From assembly GCF_015221995.1 (NCBI RefSeq), contig NZ_JADFFM010000002.1, positions 1,302,001 to 1,366,000 on the forward strand: a stretch of 64,000 nt of DNA, written 5' to 3'. Below are positions 24,167 to 32,913 of this stretch, in pieces. The position numbers and the translations under genes are program-made. The notes under the pieces are model-generated. The model saw only the letters and a program-made list of their open reading frames with translations. It was not told the origin of the DNA and did not search any database. Position 1 is the stretch's first letter; the number at the start of each line of letters is the position of its first letter. Source of the stretch: Mucilaginibacter boryungensis (GTDB lineage Bacteria; Bacteroidota; Bacteroidia; Sphingobacteriales; Sphingobacteriaceae).

Positions 24167-25081
24167 ATGAAAATATTTAAATTCTTAACAGTACTAACAG
24201 CTGTGCTGTTTATCAGTAGTTTATTAAAGGCGCAAACAATTATCCACTTGTATAAAAATGTGCCCAATTCAAAAAAAAACGCTGTAGTTGAACTTAACGA
24301 CACTACTTCCAAAAGGGGCAAAGTGAGTAAGGTGGTCAACCCCACAATTACCGCTTATTTGCCCGACCCGGCAAAAGCCACTGGTACCGCTGTTGTTATT
24401 TGCCCGGGGGGCGGTTATTCATACTTAGTAGTGAACGATGAAGGCAGCAACGTAGCACGTGAATTGAACACCAAAGGTATTGCCGCGTTTGTTTTAAAAT
24501 ATCGCCTGCCCAGCGATGCCATTATGCAAAACAGGGAAATTGGCCCGCTGCAGGATGCACAACGGGCTATCCAAATTGTAAGGCAGCGTGCAGTCGAATG
24601 GCATATTGCCCCAAACAAAGTAGGTATCATGGGCTTTTCAGCCGGGGGGCATTTAGCTTCTACCTTATCTACTCATTATCAAAAAGCGGTAATTGATAAT
24701 TCGGAAGGGATTAACCTGCGTCCAGATTTTTCATTGCTTATCTATCCGGTTATCACATTTCAGGACAGCATTTTGCATAAAGGTACCAAGAAAGCTTTAA
24801 TAGGCGAAAATGCCAGCGCTGAAAAAATTAAAGAATACTCGAACGAATTGCAGGTAACCGCCGATACGCCACCGGCCTTTCTGGTGCAAAGCGCCGACGA
24901 CAAAGTGGTGCCTGTAGCCAACAGTATTAACTACTTTACCGCATTGCACGCGCATGGTGTAAAGGCCGAAATGCACATTTATCAGGCTGGCGGCCATGGC
25001 TATGGAATGAACAATGCTACCACAAAAGACAAATGGATAGATCGCTTATATAATTGGCTGGCGGCTAACCAATTTTTATAA
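24167..25081 (+). CDS. Exported alpha/beta hydrolase (acetyl-esterase-like)
   Basis: The 304-residue protein has a signal peptide (ends LLKAQT) and an esterase fold of the acetylxylan esterase/BD-FAE type: oxyanion CPGGGYSYL near residue 81, nucleophile GFSAGGHLAS near 158, acid Asp in QSADDKVVPV and His in AGGHGYGM. Family members remove acetyl groups from carbohydrates. Sharing a divergent GntR-controlled promoter with a sialidase suggests it removes O-acetyl groups that block sialidases or the lyase; that is inference. An AT-only inverted repeat of 11-base arms spans the stop codon (25074-25108). Confidence 0.88.
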   Translation: MKIFKFLTVLTAVLFISSLLKAQTIIHLYKNVPNSKKNAVVELNDTTSKRGKVSKVVNPTITAYLPDPAKATGTAVVICPGGGYSYLVVNDEGSNVARELNTKGIAAFVLKYRLPSDAIMQNREIGPLQDAQRAIQIVRQRAVEWHIAPNKVGIMGFSAGGHLASTLSTHYQKAVIDNSEGINLRPDFSLLIYPVITFQDSILHKGTKKALIGENASAEKIKEYSNELQVTADTPPAFLVQSADDKVVPVANSINYFTALHAHGVKAEMHIYQAGGHGYGMNNATTKDKWIDRLYNWLAANQFL

Positions 25082-25166
25082 TAAAAAAATATAACACTTA
25101 TTATAAAACATTTATGCGACATTTTTGTGGTATACTTAATATTTGCAGATACCACTACCTATCAAA

Positions 25167-25547
25167 ATGAGCATAACGCCAAAAAAGATCGTCATTTTTG
25201 ATGACGATGAGGATATTCTTTCTATCTGTTCCTATATACTAACTCAACAAGGATGGGACGTGGTTACCTATACCGATTGTAATGACATTATAGAAAGGGT
25301 TACAACTGAAAAGCCAAATGTAATTTTAATGGATAACTGGATACCCGATGCCGGGGGTATTATTGCCACACAAACATTAAAAAACAACGATACCCTGAAG
25401 CATATCCCGGTTATTTACTTCTCGGCCAATAGCGATATACAATTACTGGCCAACCATGCGCATGCCGATACCTATTTAGCAAAACCATTTGATCTGGACG
25501 ACCTGACAAGGGTGATTAACAAAGTATTGGTTGTGCCGGTATCATAA
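25167..25547 (+). CDS. Single-domain response regulator (CheY-like)
   Basis: A 126-residue receiver domain with no output domain. The acid pocket is FDDDEDI, the phospho-acceptor Asp is in VILMDNWIPDAGG, the switch Ser in VIYFSANS and the Lys in TYLAKPFDL. The ATG at 25167 is chosen because a TTG at 25143 adds an unlikely tail. No kinase is adjacent, so its partner is elsewhere. It may act in chemotaxis-like or multi-step phosphorelays. Confidence 0.9.
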   Translation: MSITPKKIVIFDDDEDILSICSYILTQQGWDVVTYTDCNDIIERVTTEKPNVILMDNWIPDAGGIIATQTLKNNDTLKHIPVIYFSANSDIQLLANHAHADTYLAKPFDLDDLTRVINKVLVVPVS

Positions 25548-25576
25548 TAGGTATACGATATATTATATAAACCTAT

Positions 25577-25613
25577 ACAACAAAGCCCCGATAAATTACC
25601 GGGGCTTTGTTGT
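25577..25613. terminator. bidirectional intrinsic terminator
   Basis: Perfect 14-bp stem (arms 25577-25590 and 25600-25613, core AAAGCCCCG/CGGGGCTTT) with a 9-base loop, between the converging response regulator and OMP genes. Confidence 0.85.
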
Positions 25614-25630
25614 TATGTATATTAATTATT

Positions 25631-28591
25631 TTATTGTGGGCCACCCATACCCGGGCCACCAAAGCCGCCACGGTCGCCATGCCCACCCCTGTCGCCACCA
25701 CGGTCGCCACGAGGGCTTCCATCACCCCTAAATCCTTGATCCGGTGCTTTACCCGCAAATTTTTGCAGGCGGATATTAAGCGTTAACAGGAAGTAGCGCC
25801 CAAGTTTATTGGTGTTAGTTTCGGTAGTTGATGTTGCCGAGGTAATTAACTGGTACCCGGCTTGTTGGTTAAATAAGTCGTTACCGGCTAAACGTACTGT
25901 CGCCATATTGTTTTTCAGGAACCTGCGCTCCACATACAGGTTCAGGATATTGGGGTTAGTAATAGCGATAGTATAACCGTAGTTCAGGGTTTTGGTATAA
26001 TCATAACCCAGGGTCCAGTTTTTCCAGAAATAGTTTTTACCGCTTAAGCCAATATTCCATGCCCTCACATCGGCGCTGGCACCTGTAAGGCTGTTTTTCA
26101 CCGAGTTGTCGGTTTTATTAATAGCATACGAGGTTAAAAACTGAGCATCTATTACATCGGTGATATCAGTTCTAAAACGCAGGTTTGGAGTTAAAGTAGT
26201 GGTTTTGGCTACGTTTCTTTGCGTTGTTGAAGCATAAGTAACAGGTGCTATAGTGGTTATATAGCCAATGTTATTGGTATAATTAGCTGTACCACCAACC
26301 GATACGGTAAATTTACGATTGTCCCACGGTTTTGAATAGGTAAAGAAGCCACCTGTTGAAAAATACCCGTTTGCATTTAAATACTGCGAAAGTATGGTTC
26401 CCTGTAATTTAGGGTCGGGAGTGTAAATGGCGGGGTACATAACCGAATTGGTTACAATTTTATGATCGGTTTGTGTAAAGTTAAAATTAAGGAACAGTAC
26501 GTCGCCGGTAGCAAAACTAAATTTGTTATAGCGGATAGTGGTGTTGTTTGTAAACTCTGGCCTTAAGTCGGGATTACCCTGTACCGGGTATAAGGCGTTT
26601 GAGAAATCGGTAACCGGCTGCAATTGGTTAAATGTAGGCTGGTTACTGTTGCCGCTATAATTAGCGCTGAATGATTGGCTTCTTGAAAAAGTATAGATAT
26701 ACCTGGCAGTAGGTACAAAATTAAACGTACTTACATGTGTTGTTGCACCGGTACTGGGCGAAAAACCATCTAAAACAGCCGGTTGTATGCCTAAGCCCAG
26801 GGTATAGTTATACATTTTTTCTACTACACGGAAGTTTAGGCCCACACGGTTAGTAGTAAAGTTATAGTTGTAATCGTTACTTAGCCGTGAATACCGATTG
26901 TAAACAGGTGGCGATGATGGTATACTACCATTATATACCAGGGTATCTGTTTCCTTATCGCTTGTAGTATGCGAACGGCTATAATTATAGTTAAGTTCAA
27001 GGAAAGATACTTTTGATAAAGGCTCCAGGTATGACAAATTTGCATTTATGCTATTAACCCTGCTACCGGTGCTGATAAGCTGGTTAAGCGGCGCGGTGGG
27101 TGTACCGGCCAGATATTTGTATATCGGATTTTGATCCTGATCGTTATGGGTTGAATTACCGGTAATAAACGCGCTAAAGTTACGGCCATGCCCATTGAAA
27201 CGGTGGTTATATAAAACATTAACACCATAGTTAGGCGATGTTGAATTGCTTATGGCTGTAGAAGTATAGTGCTTGTTGCTTGCGGGACTGGCTGAATAGG
27301 TTTGCTGCTGCTCATCGCTATAGTTTGTTTTAGTGTTCGAATAAGAAAATGTCGGTGTAAACTTCAGATAGTTAATAGTATCGGGTTTGTACTCCATATT
27401 CCAGGTAAAACGATGGTTGGTGATATGGTCCTTTTCGTTACTGGATGAATTATTGGTTGACGAGTTTGATGATGAAGTAGTGGGTGTTTGCTTCGACGTA
27501 CTGAATGTATTGGTTGTATTATCGGCAAAACTATAACTGCCATATACAGATAAGGCCTTGCCCCACTGGTCGCGGTAGTTTAAACCTGCTGTATGTACAT
27601 CGGTTATGCCGTTTGGTATATTAGTGGTGCTGCCACCGCCACGGGCTGCGTTGCCACGACCGCCGCCGCCACCGCCGCCAAAACCACCGCCGCCACCACC
27701 AAAGCCGCCGCCACCGCCGCCAAAGTTGAAAGTATTGGCATTAACATTATTAAAATTAGCCAACAGGTATAATTGCTGGTCGCCTTTAAATTTAAATGAA
27801 TTTACAAGATCTTCGTAACGGGTATCATTAGTTTGCGGTTTAGGCAAGGCATCGCGGCCACCGCCGCCAGTAATATTGGCCGAATAACCATAGTTTTTAT
27901 CCTTACGGATAGTGATGTTCATGATCTGGTTCGGATCGCCGGTTTTAACCCCTGTCAGATTGGCCTGGTCGCCGTAGTCATCAATCATTTGGATATTTTC
28001 AACCACATCGGCCGGCAGGTTTTTGGTGATACTTTGTACGTCGCCGCCAAACACATCCTTCCCGTTTATCCGTATTTTAGTTACCTGTTTACCTTTGGTT
28101 GTAATGTTACCATCTTTGTCTACATCTACACCCGGCAGCTTTTTTACCAGATCTTCAACCGGCGCGTTTTCACGCACTTTATAGGCGGCTGCGCTGTATT
28201 GTGTAGTATCTTCTTTCAGGGTAACCGGGTTTATGCCCACAATTGTTACCCCGTTCAGCATTTTTGAGGATGCTTTTAAAATAACTGTTCCCAAATTAAG
28301 TGGTTTACCGTCGGCAGCAAAAGTAAAGTGTTTAATAATCCCTTCGTAACCAATTGAAGTAATAGTAATGGTCACCTTAGTGCCCTTTACTTCCGAAAAA
28401 AAGAATTTGCCGTCTAAGCCAGTTACACGGATGGTGCTATCGCCCGCATCATTTTTAACCTTAACACTGGCGCCAATTACGGTTTGCTTAGTGGTATCTA
28501 TAATGGTACCACTAATACTGTGCGTGGTTTGTGCCCGCGCGAAACCACCCAGTAGTAAAAAGAACGAAAAAATAAGCGTTATACGTTTCAT
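25631..28591 (-). CDS. TonB-receptor-like outer-membrane protein with Gly-rich insert and RGD-rich tail
   Basis: The 986-residue protein has a signal peptide (ends GFARAQ), a carboxypeptidase-regulatory-like domain (HSISGTIIDTTKQTVIGASV), a plug-like region (PVEDLVKKLPGVDVDKDGNI, RINGKDVFGG) and a long barrel, as in the OMP_b-brl_3 family. At about residues 288-320 there is an almost pure Gly/Phe segment (FGGGGGGFGGGG repeats), encoded by a low-complexity GCC/ACC tract at 27650-27725. The barrel ends in a tail of RGDRGG repeats after LRLQKFAG, unlike normal barrels that end in Phe. Such receptors often have no known substrate; a surface or assembly role is possible. Confidence 0.85.
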   Translation of the reverse strand: MKRITLIFSFFLLLGGFARAQTTHSISGTIIDTTKQTVIGASVKVKNDAGDSTIRVTGLDGKFFFSEVKGTKVTITITSIGYEGIIKHFTFAADGKPLNLGTVILKASSKMLNGVTIVGINPVTLKEDTTQYSAAAYKVRENAPVEDLVKKLPGVDVDKDGNITTKGKQVTKIRINGKDVFGGDVQSITKNLPADVVENIQMIDDYGDQANLTGVKTGDPNQIMNITIRKDKNYGYSANITGGGGRDALPKPQTNDTRYEDLVNSFKFKGDQQLYLLANFNNVNANTFNFGGGGGGFGGGGGGFGGGGGGGRGNAARGGGSTTNIPNGITDVHTAGLNYRDQWGKALSVYGSYSFADNTTNTFSTSKQTPTTSSSNSSTNNSSSNEKDHITNHRFTWNMEYKPDTINYLKFTPTFSYSNTKTNYSDEQQQTYSASPASNKHYTSTAISNSTSPNYGVNVLYNHRFNGHGRNFSAFITGNSTHNDQDQNPIYKYLAGTPTAPLNQLISTGSRVNSINANLSYLEPLSKVSFLELNYNYSRSHTTSDKETDTLVYNGSIPSSPPVYNRYSRLSNDYNYNFTTNRVGLNFRVVEKMYNYTLGLGIQPAVLDGFSPSTGATTHVSTFNFVPTARYIYTFSRSQSFSANYSGNSNQPTFNQLQPVTDFSNALYPVQGNPDLRPEFTNNTTIRYNKFSFATGDVLFLNFNFTQTDHKIVTNSVMYPAIYTPDPKLQGTILSQYLNANGYFSTGGFFTYSKPWDNRKFTVSVGGTANYTNNIGYITTIAPVTYASTTQRNVAKTTTLTPNLRFRTDITDVIDAQFLTSYAINKTDNSVKNSLTGASADVRAWNIGLSGKNYFWKNWTLGYDYTKTLNYGYTIAITNPNILNLYVERRFLKNNMATVRLAGNDLFNQQAGYQLITSATSTTETNTNKLGRYFLLTLNIRLQKFAGKAPDQGFRGDGSPRGDRGGDRGGHGDRGGFGGPGMGGPQ

Positions 28592-28727
28592 AAAGTCAAT
28601 TAATGAATCTGATTGATGCAGCGCAACCAGGGTATACCTAATAATACTACAGCAACAGATTGCAAAAGTTCAATTTCTTTCTATCAAATATTTAATATTC
28701 ATAGCATTGTTACATATTATCATAAAA

Positions 28728-28748
28728 AAAGCCGGAAATACCGGCTTT
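28728..28748 (-). terminator. intrinsic terminator of the collagen-like gene
   Basis: AAAGCCGG and CCGGCTTT form an 8-bp stem with a 5-base loop; on the minus strand it is followed by a run of T. It lies 22 bases beyond the stop of the collagen-like gene. Confidence 0.75.
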
Positions 28749-28769
28749 GTAATAAAAATAATATACACA

Positions 28770-29366
28770 TTAGTTAATGATATGTAGTGTTGATGCCACC
28801 TGGGTATAATTTTTAATATCCAGTCCGGGGTAGCCCGCCTGCAAGCCGGTAAGCGACGTACCGGCAATAACTATCACCCTAAAATCAAGCCCGCCCGAGG
28901 AAAAATTAGCCCTGATATCAATAAAGCCTACACCATAATCTGTTAGTTTTATTGTACGGTCGTCTTCGGCATAAGGTAAAGCATACCATATGGTTGAGCC
29001 TGTTGTTCTAAAATAAACCAATACCACGCCTTTATCAACAATATCCTGTGTAATAGCGGGTATTAAAAACCGGGTATTCCCCACCAAACTAACACTTCTA
29101 TTTGTGAGCAGGAAACTTTGCACGGTGGTACCATCAGCACCCGGCGCACCTGGTGCTCCGGTAGCGCCCGTAGCGCCAGAGGCACCAGTGGCGCCTGTAT
29201 TGCCGTTTGCGCCCTGTGGCCCGCCCGGCCCTGTGGCGCCTGTAGCCCCCGGGGTACCAGTGGCGCCTGTATCTCCCTTATCGCCCTGCGGCCCTTTTTT
29301 ACACGAGTATATACTGATAGTGCATATCATGCCTATCAATAAAACATAGCGTAGCAATTTTGTCAT
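28770..29366 (-). CDS. Collagen-like repeat lipoprotein
   Basis: The 198-residue protein has a lipoprotein signal (ICTISIYSC, Cys22) followed at once by about 18 Gly-X-Y triplets (GPQGDKGDTGATGTPGATG onward to about residue 79). The C-terminal 115 residues form a separate, probably beta-rich domain (TTVQSFLLTNRSVSLVGNTR, VVLVYFRTTGSTIWYALPY). Bacterial collagen-like proteins trimerise and often act as stalks on the surface. The triplets are rich in Thr and Ala with few Pro, as in other bacterial examples. Function unknown; it stands alone with its own terminator. Confidence 0.85.
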   Translation of the reverse strand: MTKLLRYVLLIGMICTISIYSCKKGPQGDKGDTGATGTPGATGATGPGGPQGANGNTGATGASGATGATGAPGAPGADGTTVQSFLLTNRSVSLVGNTRFLIPAITQDIVDKGVVLVYFRTTGSTIWYALPYAEDDRTIKLTDYGVGFIDIRANFSSGGLDFRVIVIAGTSLTGLQAGYPGLDIKNYTQVASTLHIIN

Positions 29367-29403
29367 AGTGCAAATATCAATGTTAATTACTTTACCCGCA
29401 AGG

Positions 29404-29416
29404 GAGGAATTTCCTC
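29404..29416. other. 13-bp perfect palindrome upstream of small ORF
   Basis: GAGGAATTTCCTC is an odd-centred palindrome in the gap between the divergent collagen-like gene and the 90-residue gene. It could be an operator; nothing else supports this. Confidence 0.25.
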
Positions 29417-29543
29417 ATTATCAGCAGGTAGGTTAAATCCGCGCATAATTATTAACATTATTTATTGACGATTGTTTATAACTGGATTTTTATTATTCTA
29501 AACAATAGGTAAAAATTTTCGTTAAGATTATAAAATATTACCC

Positions 29544-29816
29544 ATGAGAAACATTCGCGCATCACTCCATTCAAAAATCCATAACTGGATAGATAGCTTT
29601 GGTTTCAGGCTGAATGCCTCGCAAGTTGACCGGAAAAGTAATGTAACCACCAACCATTACTTTTTTGAAACCTTTAATTTTTTTGAAAAACAGCGGAAGG
29701 ACCATCCAGAAAAATCGCAATTTTTATGTTTCGACCCTTATGGTGAAAAGATGAAAGTAAAATCGCTGCTCGATCTCCAAACAGCGTTTTTCGACAATAT
29801 CAGCCAGCTGAAATAA
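29544..29816 (+). CDS. Small hypothetical protein
   Basis: A 90-residue ORF starting at an ATG after an AT-rich leader and ending nine bases from the converging protease gene. It is hydrophilic and rich in aromatic residues (NHYFFETFNFFEKQRKD, FLCFDPYGEKMKVKSL), with no signal peptide or membrane segment. I recognise no family. It is supported only by a clean start, a plausible composition and the lack of a competing gene on the other strand. Confidence 0.55.
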   Translation: MRNIRASLHSKIHNWIDSFGFRLNASQVDRKSNVTTNHYFFETFNFFEKQRKDHPEKSQFLCFDPYGEKMKVKSLLDLQTAFFDNISQLK

Positions 29817-29825
29817 ACGGCTTTG

Positions 29826-31073
29826 TTATATCCTTTTTTTTAGTGTCATCACAATATTGATGAAGCTTTTGCCGCGTGCAACCTCCAGCAATAGATTACG
29901 CCCGTTCCTTGAGCGGAATAAAGCGTCGATTTGCTCAAGGCTCATTTTGTCGATACCCTTAAAGTTAATAGAAAGTATTTCATCGTCTTTTTGCAGCCCA
30001 ATGTTATCCGCTGCCGAACCAGGTTCAATGCGGCCTACAATTAAGTGGCTGTAATCGTCGCCGTCAAAAAAATATTCCATCCCTGTCATATCATGTTCAA
30101 ACGGGTCATTATACCCTGCGCTTTTTTTAAGATACAAGGCCCCGCCCGTATAATCAATGATCATGATAAACCGCTTAAGCGCACCTATCCCAATGCTGCC
30201 ATCGCGCGGGACAATATCCACCTGTTTTTTAAGATATTCCACATCAGGAAAGGACGTGATAACATCCTTCAATTTATAACTACCTAAATCTATTTCGCTA
30301 ACCCGGCTAATATAACCTGTTACCGGCCCGGTTAAACCTACACCTAAATTAGCCGCTATAAAGTTTTGGGGCAGGCCTTCGTTTTTCAATAAATTCTCTA
30401 ACGATGCCGGATGGCCCGCCCCCAGATCAATAAGCAACTTTGCTTTCATGGTTTTACCATCCTGCAGCTTAACTTGTGTATTGATATAGGGTTTCTGATC
30501 TTCAATACTAAGCGGTATGCGTGTACCCTTACGTAATAAACGGATGTATTGTGGCCTGGAAACGGTTAACGTGCTATCGTAAAAATTAAATCTTACGGCC
30601 AGGTTATTAAAAAACTCGTACCCCAGCAGGCCATGTATGTGCATCCCGGCATAATTAGAAAGGCCAAAATGGTCTTTCTTTAAAATGGCCGCCGACACCC
30701 CGAAACTGCTGATATTAGGCATTTCGATATTTAAGACAGGGGTAACAAAGGCTTCGTAATTTTCGCCATTCACGCCATATATTTTTATGGTCCGTTTTGA
30801 CGTGATATTAATAGAATCGACCAGTTTGGGTTCGGTGATCAGCATCAGGCCCACACCCGTATCTAAAATAAAATTAAACGGGCCCCTTCCGTTAATTTTA
30901 AGTTCAACAATTACCATGTTGCGCACAATACGGAATGGTAATGTAGTGCGCTTTTTGGTGCCGATCAGATCAAACGATTGAGCGTTGGCGAAAAAAGGCG
31001 AAACAAAAAGCGCTAAAATAAGCAGCCAGAGGCCACCATAGCGAATATTTGGTGTAAATCCATTACTTTGCAA
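29826..31073 (-). CDS. Retropepsin-like aspartyl protease with PDZ domain
   Basis: The 415-residue protein carries two retropepsin-like halves: FNFILDTGVGLML with the D-T-G triad near residue 68, and KLLIDLGAGHPAS near residue 210 where the second triad reads DLG. A PDZ domain follows (GSAADNIGLQKDDEILSINF, about 345-400). The signal peptide is MQSNGFTPNIRYGG then a hydrophobic LWLLILALFVSPFF and ANAQ. No in-frame ATG exists before this and a stop lies three codons upstream, so the start is TTG at 31073. Likely a periplasmic protease with PDZ-regulated access; target unknown. Confidence 0.85.
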   Translation of the reverse strand: MQSNGFTPNIRYGGLWLLILALFVSPFFANAQSFDLIGTKKRTTLPFRIVRNMVIVELKINGRGPFNFILDTGVGLMLITEPKLVDSINITSKRTIKIYGVNGENYEAFVTPVLNIEMPNISSFGVSAAILKKDHFGLSNYAGMHIHGLLGYEFFNNLAVRFNFYDSTLTVSRPQYIRLLRKGTRIPLSIEDQKPYINTQVKLQDGKTMKAKLLIDLGAGHPASLENLLKNEGLPQNFIAANLGVGLTGPVTGYISRVSEIDLGSYKLKDVITSFPDVEYLKKQVDIVPRDGSIGIGALKRFIMIIDYTGGALYLKKSAGYNDPFEHDMTGMEYFFDGDDYSHLIVGRIEPGSAADNIGLQKDDEILSINFKGIDKMSLEQIDALFRSRNGRNLLLEVARGKSFINIVMTLKKRI

Positions 31074-31135
31074 CGCAGCTTATAATTAGTTAATTAAATT
31101 TAGGTATAATAAAAGCAATAAAATACAATAACAAC

Positions 31136-32455
31136 ATGCGAATTTCACCTTCCTTTATCATCCTCATCCTTGCCGCCTTATTTTTTCAATCGTGCAAAGT
31201 GCAATCGATCCAACCACGCAAGATCAAAAAACTGTTTAACGAATCGAAAATTGTGAACGACCATTTTACTGGTTTTGCACTTTATGATCTGGATAAACAG
31301 CAAATGATATATGAACTGAACGACGATAAATATTATACACCCGCATCAAACACCAAGCTGTTTACATTTTATACCTGCCTGCGCATGCTGGGCGATTCGA
31401 TACCCGCCCTGCAGTACATTACCCGCGGCGATTCGCTGATATTTTGGGGCACGGGCGATCCATCGTTTTTACACAGCGACCTGAAAGGCACCAAAGGGCT
31501 CGAATTTTTAAAGAATAGTAATAAAAACCTCTATTTTTCATCGGGCAGGTATACCGGCGGCTTTTGGGGAAGCGGCTGGCCATGGAACGATTATAACGAT
31601 TATTACCAGGCCGATATAACCGAGCTACCGATGCAGGACAACGTAACCCTGATAACTACCGGGGCCGATGGCAAGCCAAAAATGAAACCTGTTTTTTTAG
31701 CTTACGGCTTGCAGCGCGACAATAGCTACCATCCGCGTTCGTTCAACATACAGCGAAATTTTGCCGATAATACTTTTGTTTATCCCGATATGCCAATGCC
31801 TAAAAACTTTAAGCAGGAGATACCGTGGAAAACATCGCCGGCATTAACCTTGGCCATGTTACAGGATACTTTGAAAAAACCGGTTACTGAAATACACATG
31901 CCCATACCCCGTGATGCGAAAACCATTTACAATGCCAACGCCGATTCGGTTTATCGCCGCATGCTGCAACCCAGTGATAACTTTATTGCCGAACAATTAC
32001 TGCTGGTATGCTCGTCGGTTAAGTTTGGGGTGCTGAATAAAGATTCGGTTATTAATTACTCGGTAAAAAACTACCTGAACGACTTGCCGGATGTGCCCCA
32101 ATGGGCAGATGGTTCGGGCCTGTCGCGTTTTGACCTGTTTACCCCGCGCAGTATTGTGAAGCTACTGGTAAAAATACAGGAACAAATAAAAGATGAGCGG
32201 TTTTTGCACAGCCTGATGCCCATAGGCGGTGTTGCAGGAACCATCCGCAATGCCTATAAAACCGATAACGGCGTGCCATTTGTTTGGGCAAAAACCGGCA
32301 CGCTGGCCAATAACCATAACCAAAGTGGGTACCTGGTTACACGCAAAGGCAAGCGCCTGGCGTTTAGCTTTATGAATAATAACTTTACTCGCCCTACCGG
32401 CGACATACGGGGCGAAATGGTGCGGATAATGACCTATATACACGAAAACTATTAA
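31136..32455 (+). CDS. dacB: D-alanyl-D-alanine carboxypeptidase/endopeptidase (PBP4, S13)
   Basis: This 439-residue protein has the S13 motifs in order: SxxK in PASNTKLFTFY (about 78-88), SxN in PSDNFIAEQLL (about 280) and KTG in WAKTGTLANNHNQSG (about 385). A lipobox (LFFQSC, Cys20) marks it as a lipoprotein rather than a soluble periplasmic PBP4. It removes terminal D-Ala or cuts cross-links in peptidoglycan. It diverges from the aspartyl protease gene. Confidence 0.92.
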   Translation: MRISPSFIILILAALFFQSCKVQSIQPRKIKKLFNESKIVNDHFTGFALYDLDKQQMIYELNDDKYYTPASNTKLFTFYTCLRMLGDSIPALQYITRGDSLIFWGTGDPSFLHSDLKGTKGLEFLKNSNKNLYFSSGRYTGGFWGSGWPWNDYNDYYQADITELPMQDNVTLITTGADGKPKMKPVFLAYGLQRDNSYHPRSFNIQRNFADNTFVYPDMPMPKNFKQEIPWKTSPALTLAMLQDTLKKPVTEIHMPIPRDAKTIYNANADSVYRRMLQPSDNFIAEQLLLVCSSVKFGVLNKDSVINYSVKNYLNDLPDVPQWADGSGLSRFDLFTPRSIVKLLVKIQEQIKDERFLHSLMPIGGVAGTIRNAYKTDNGVPFVWAKTGTLANNHNQSGYLVTRKGKRLAFSFMNNNFTRPTGDIRGEMVRIMTYIHENY

Positions 32456-32491
32456 ACTACTAACAGCACTTAATAATTCAATGATAAACCT

Positions 32492-32833
32492 ATGGCATAC
32501 GACGAAAAAATGGCCGATCGCGTACGGGAATTAATTGCCGCGCGCACTACCAATGTGATAGAAAAAAGAATGTTTGGCGGTTTATGTTTTATGGTTGACG
32601 ATAAAATATGCGTAGCCGTAAAAAGCGATAAAATGCTGGCCCGCCTGGCACCCGATGTTTATGAAGATGCGTTAGAACAACCCGGGGTTACCATGATGGT
32701 TAAAAAATCGGGGCCGGTAATGAAAGGATACATTTATATTGATTATGACCAATTGGGTACCCAAAAGCAATTAGCCCATTGGGTAAACCTAGCGCTTGAT
32801 TTTAACCCACTGGCCAAATCGAGCAAAAAATAG
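32492..32833 (+). CDS. TfoX N-terminal domain protein
   Basis: A 113-residue protein with the TfoX N-terminal pattern: VIEKRMFGGLCFMVDDKICV and KMLARLAPDVYEDALEQPG, then VKKSGPVMKGYIYID. Stand-alone versions are common in environmental bacteria and have no proven competence role. It follows the PBP4 gene by 36 bases and may share its transcript. Confidence 0.88.
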   Translation: MAYDEKMADRVRELIAARTTNVIEKRMFGGLCFMVDDKICVAVKSDKMLARLAPDVYEDALEQPGVTMMVKKSGPVMKGYIYIDYDQLGTQKQLAHWVNLALDFNPLAKSSKK

Positions 32834-32913
32834 CGGGTGTTTACCGATAAAGATTTTCGTGTTGTTAAGGCTTAAATAAAACAATCTATTACGCCGAAGG
32901 TATATCATTTACT

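Noticed and set aside
24091..24345. 84-residue minus-strand ORF over the sialidase/esterase promoter
   Set aside because: It covers the divergent promoter and the start of the esterase gene; no start signal or family supports it.
27606..27818. Plus-strand ORF with long Pro runs
   Set aside because: It is the reverse image of the Gly-rich insert in the OMP gene on the minus strand; composition follows from the low-complexity DNA.
29104..29349. Plus-strand Ala/Pro/Val-rich ORFs
   Set aside because: They are shadows of the Gly-X-Y repeat of the collagen-like gene.
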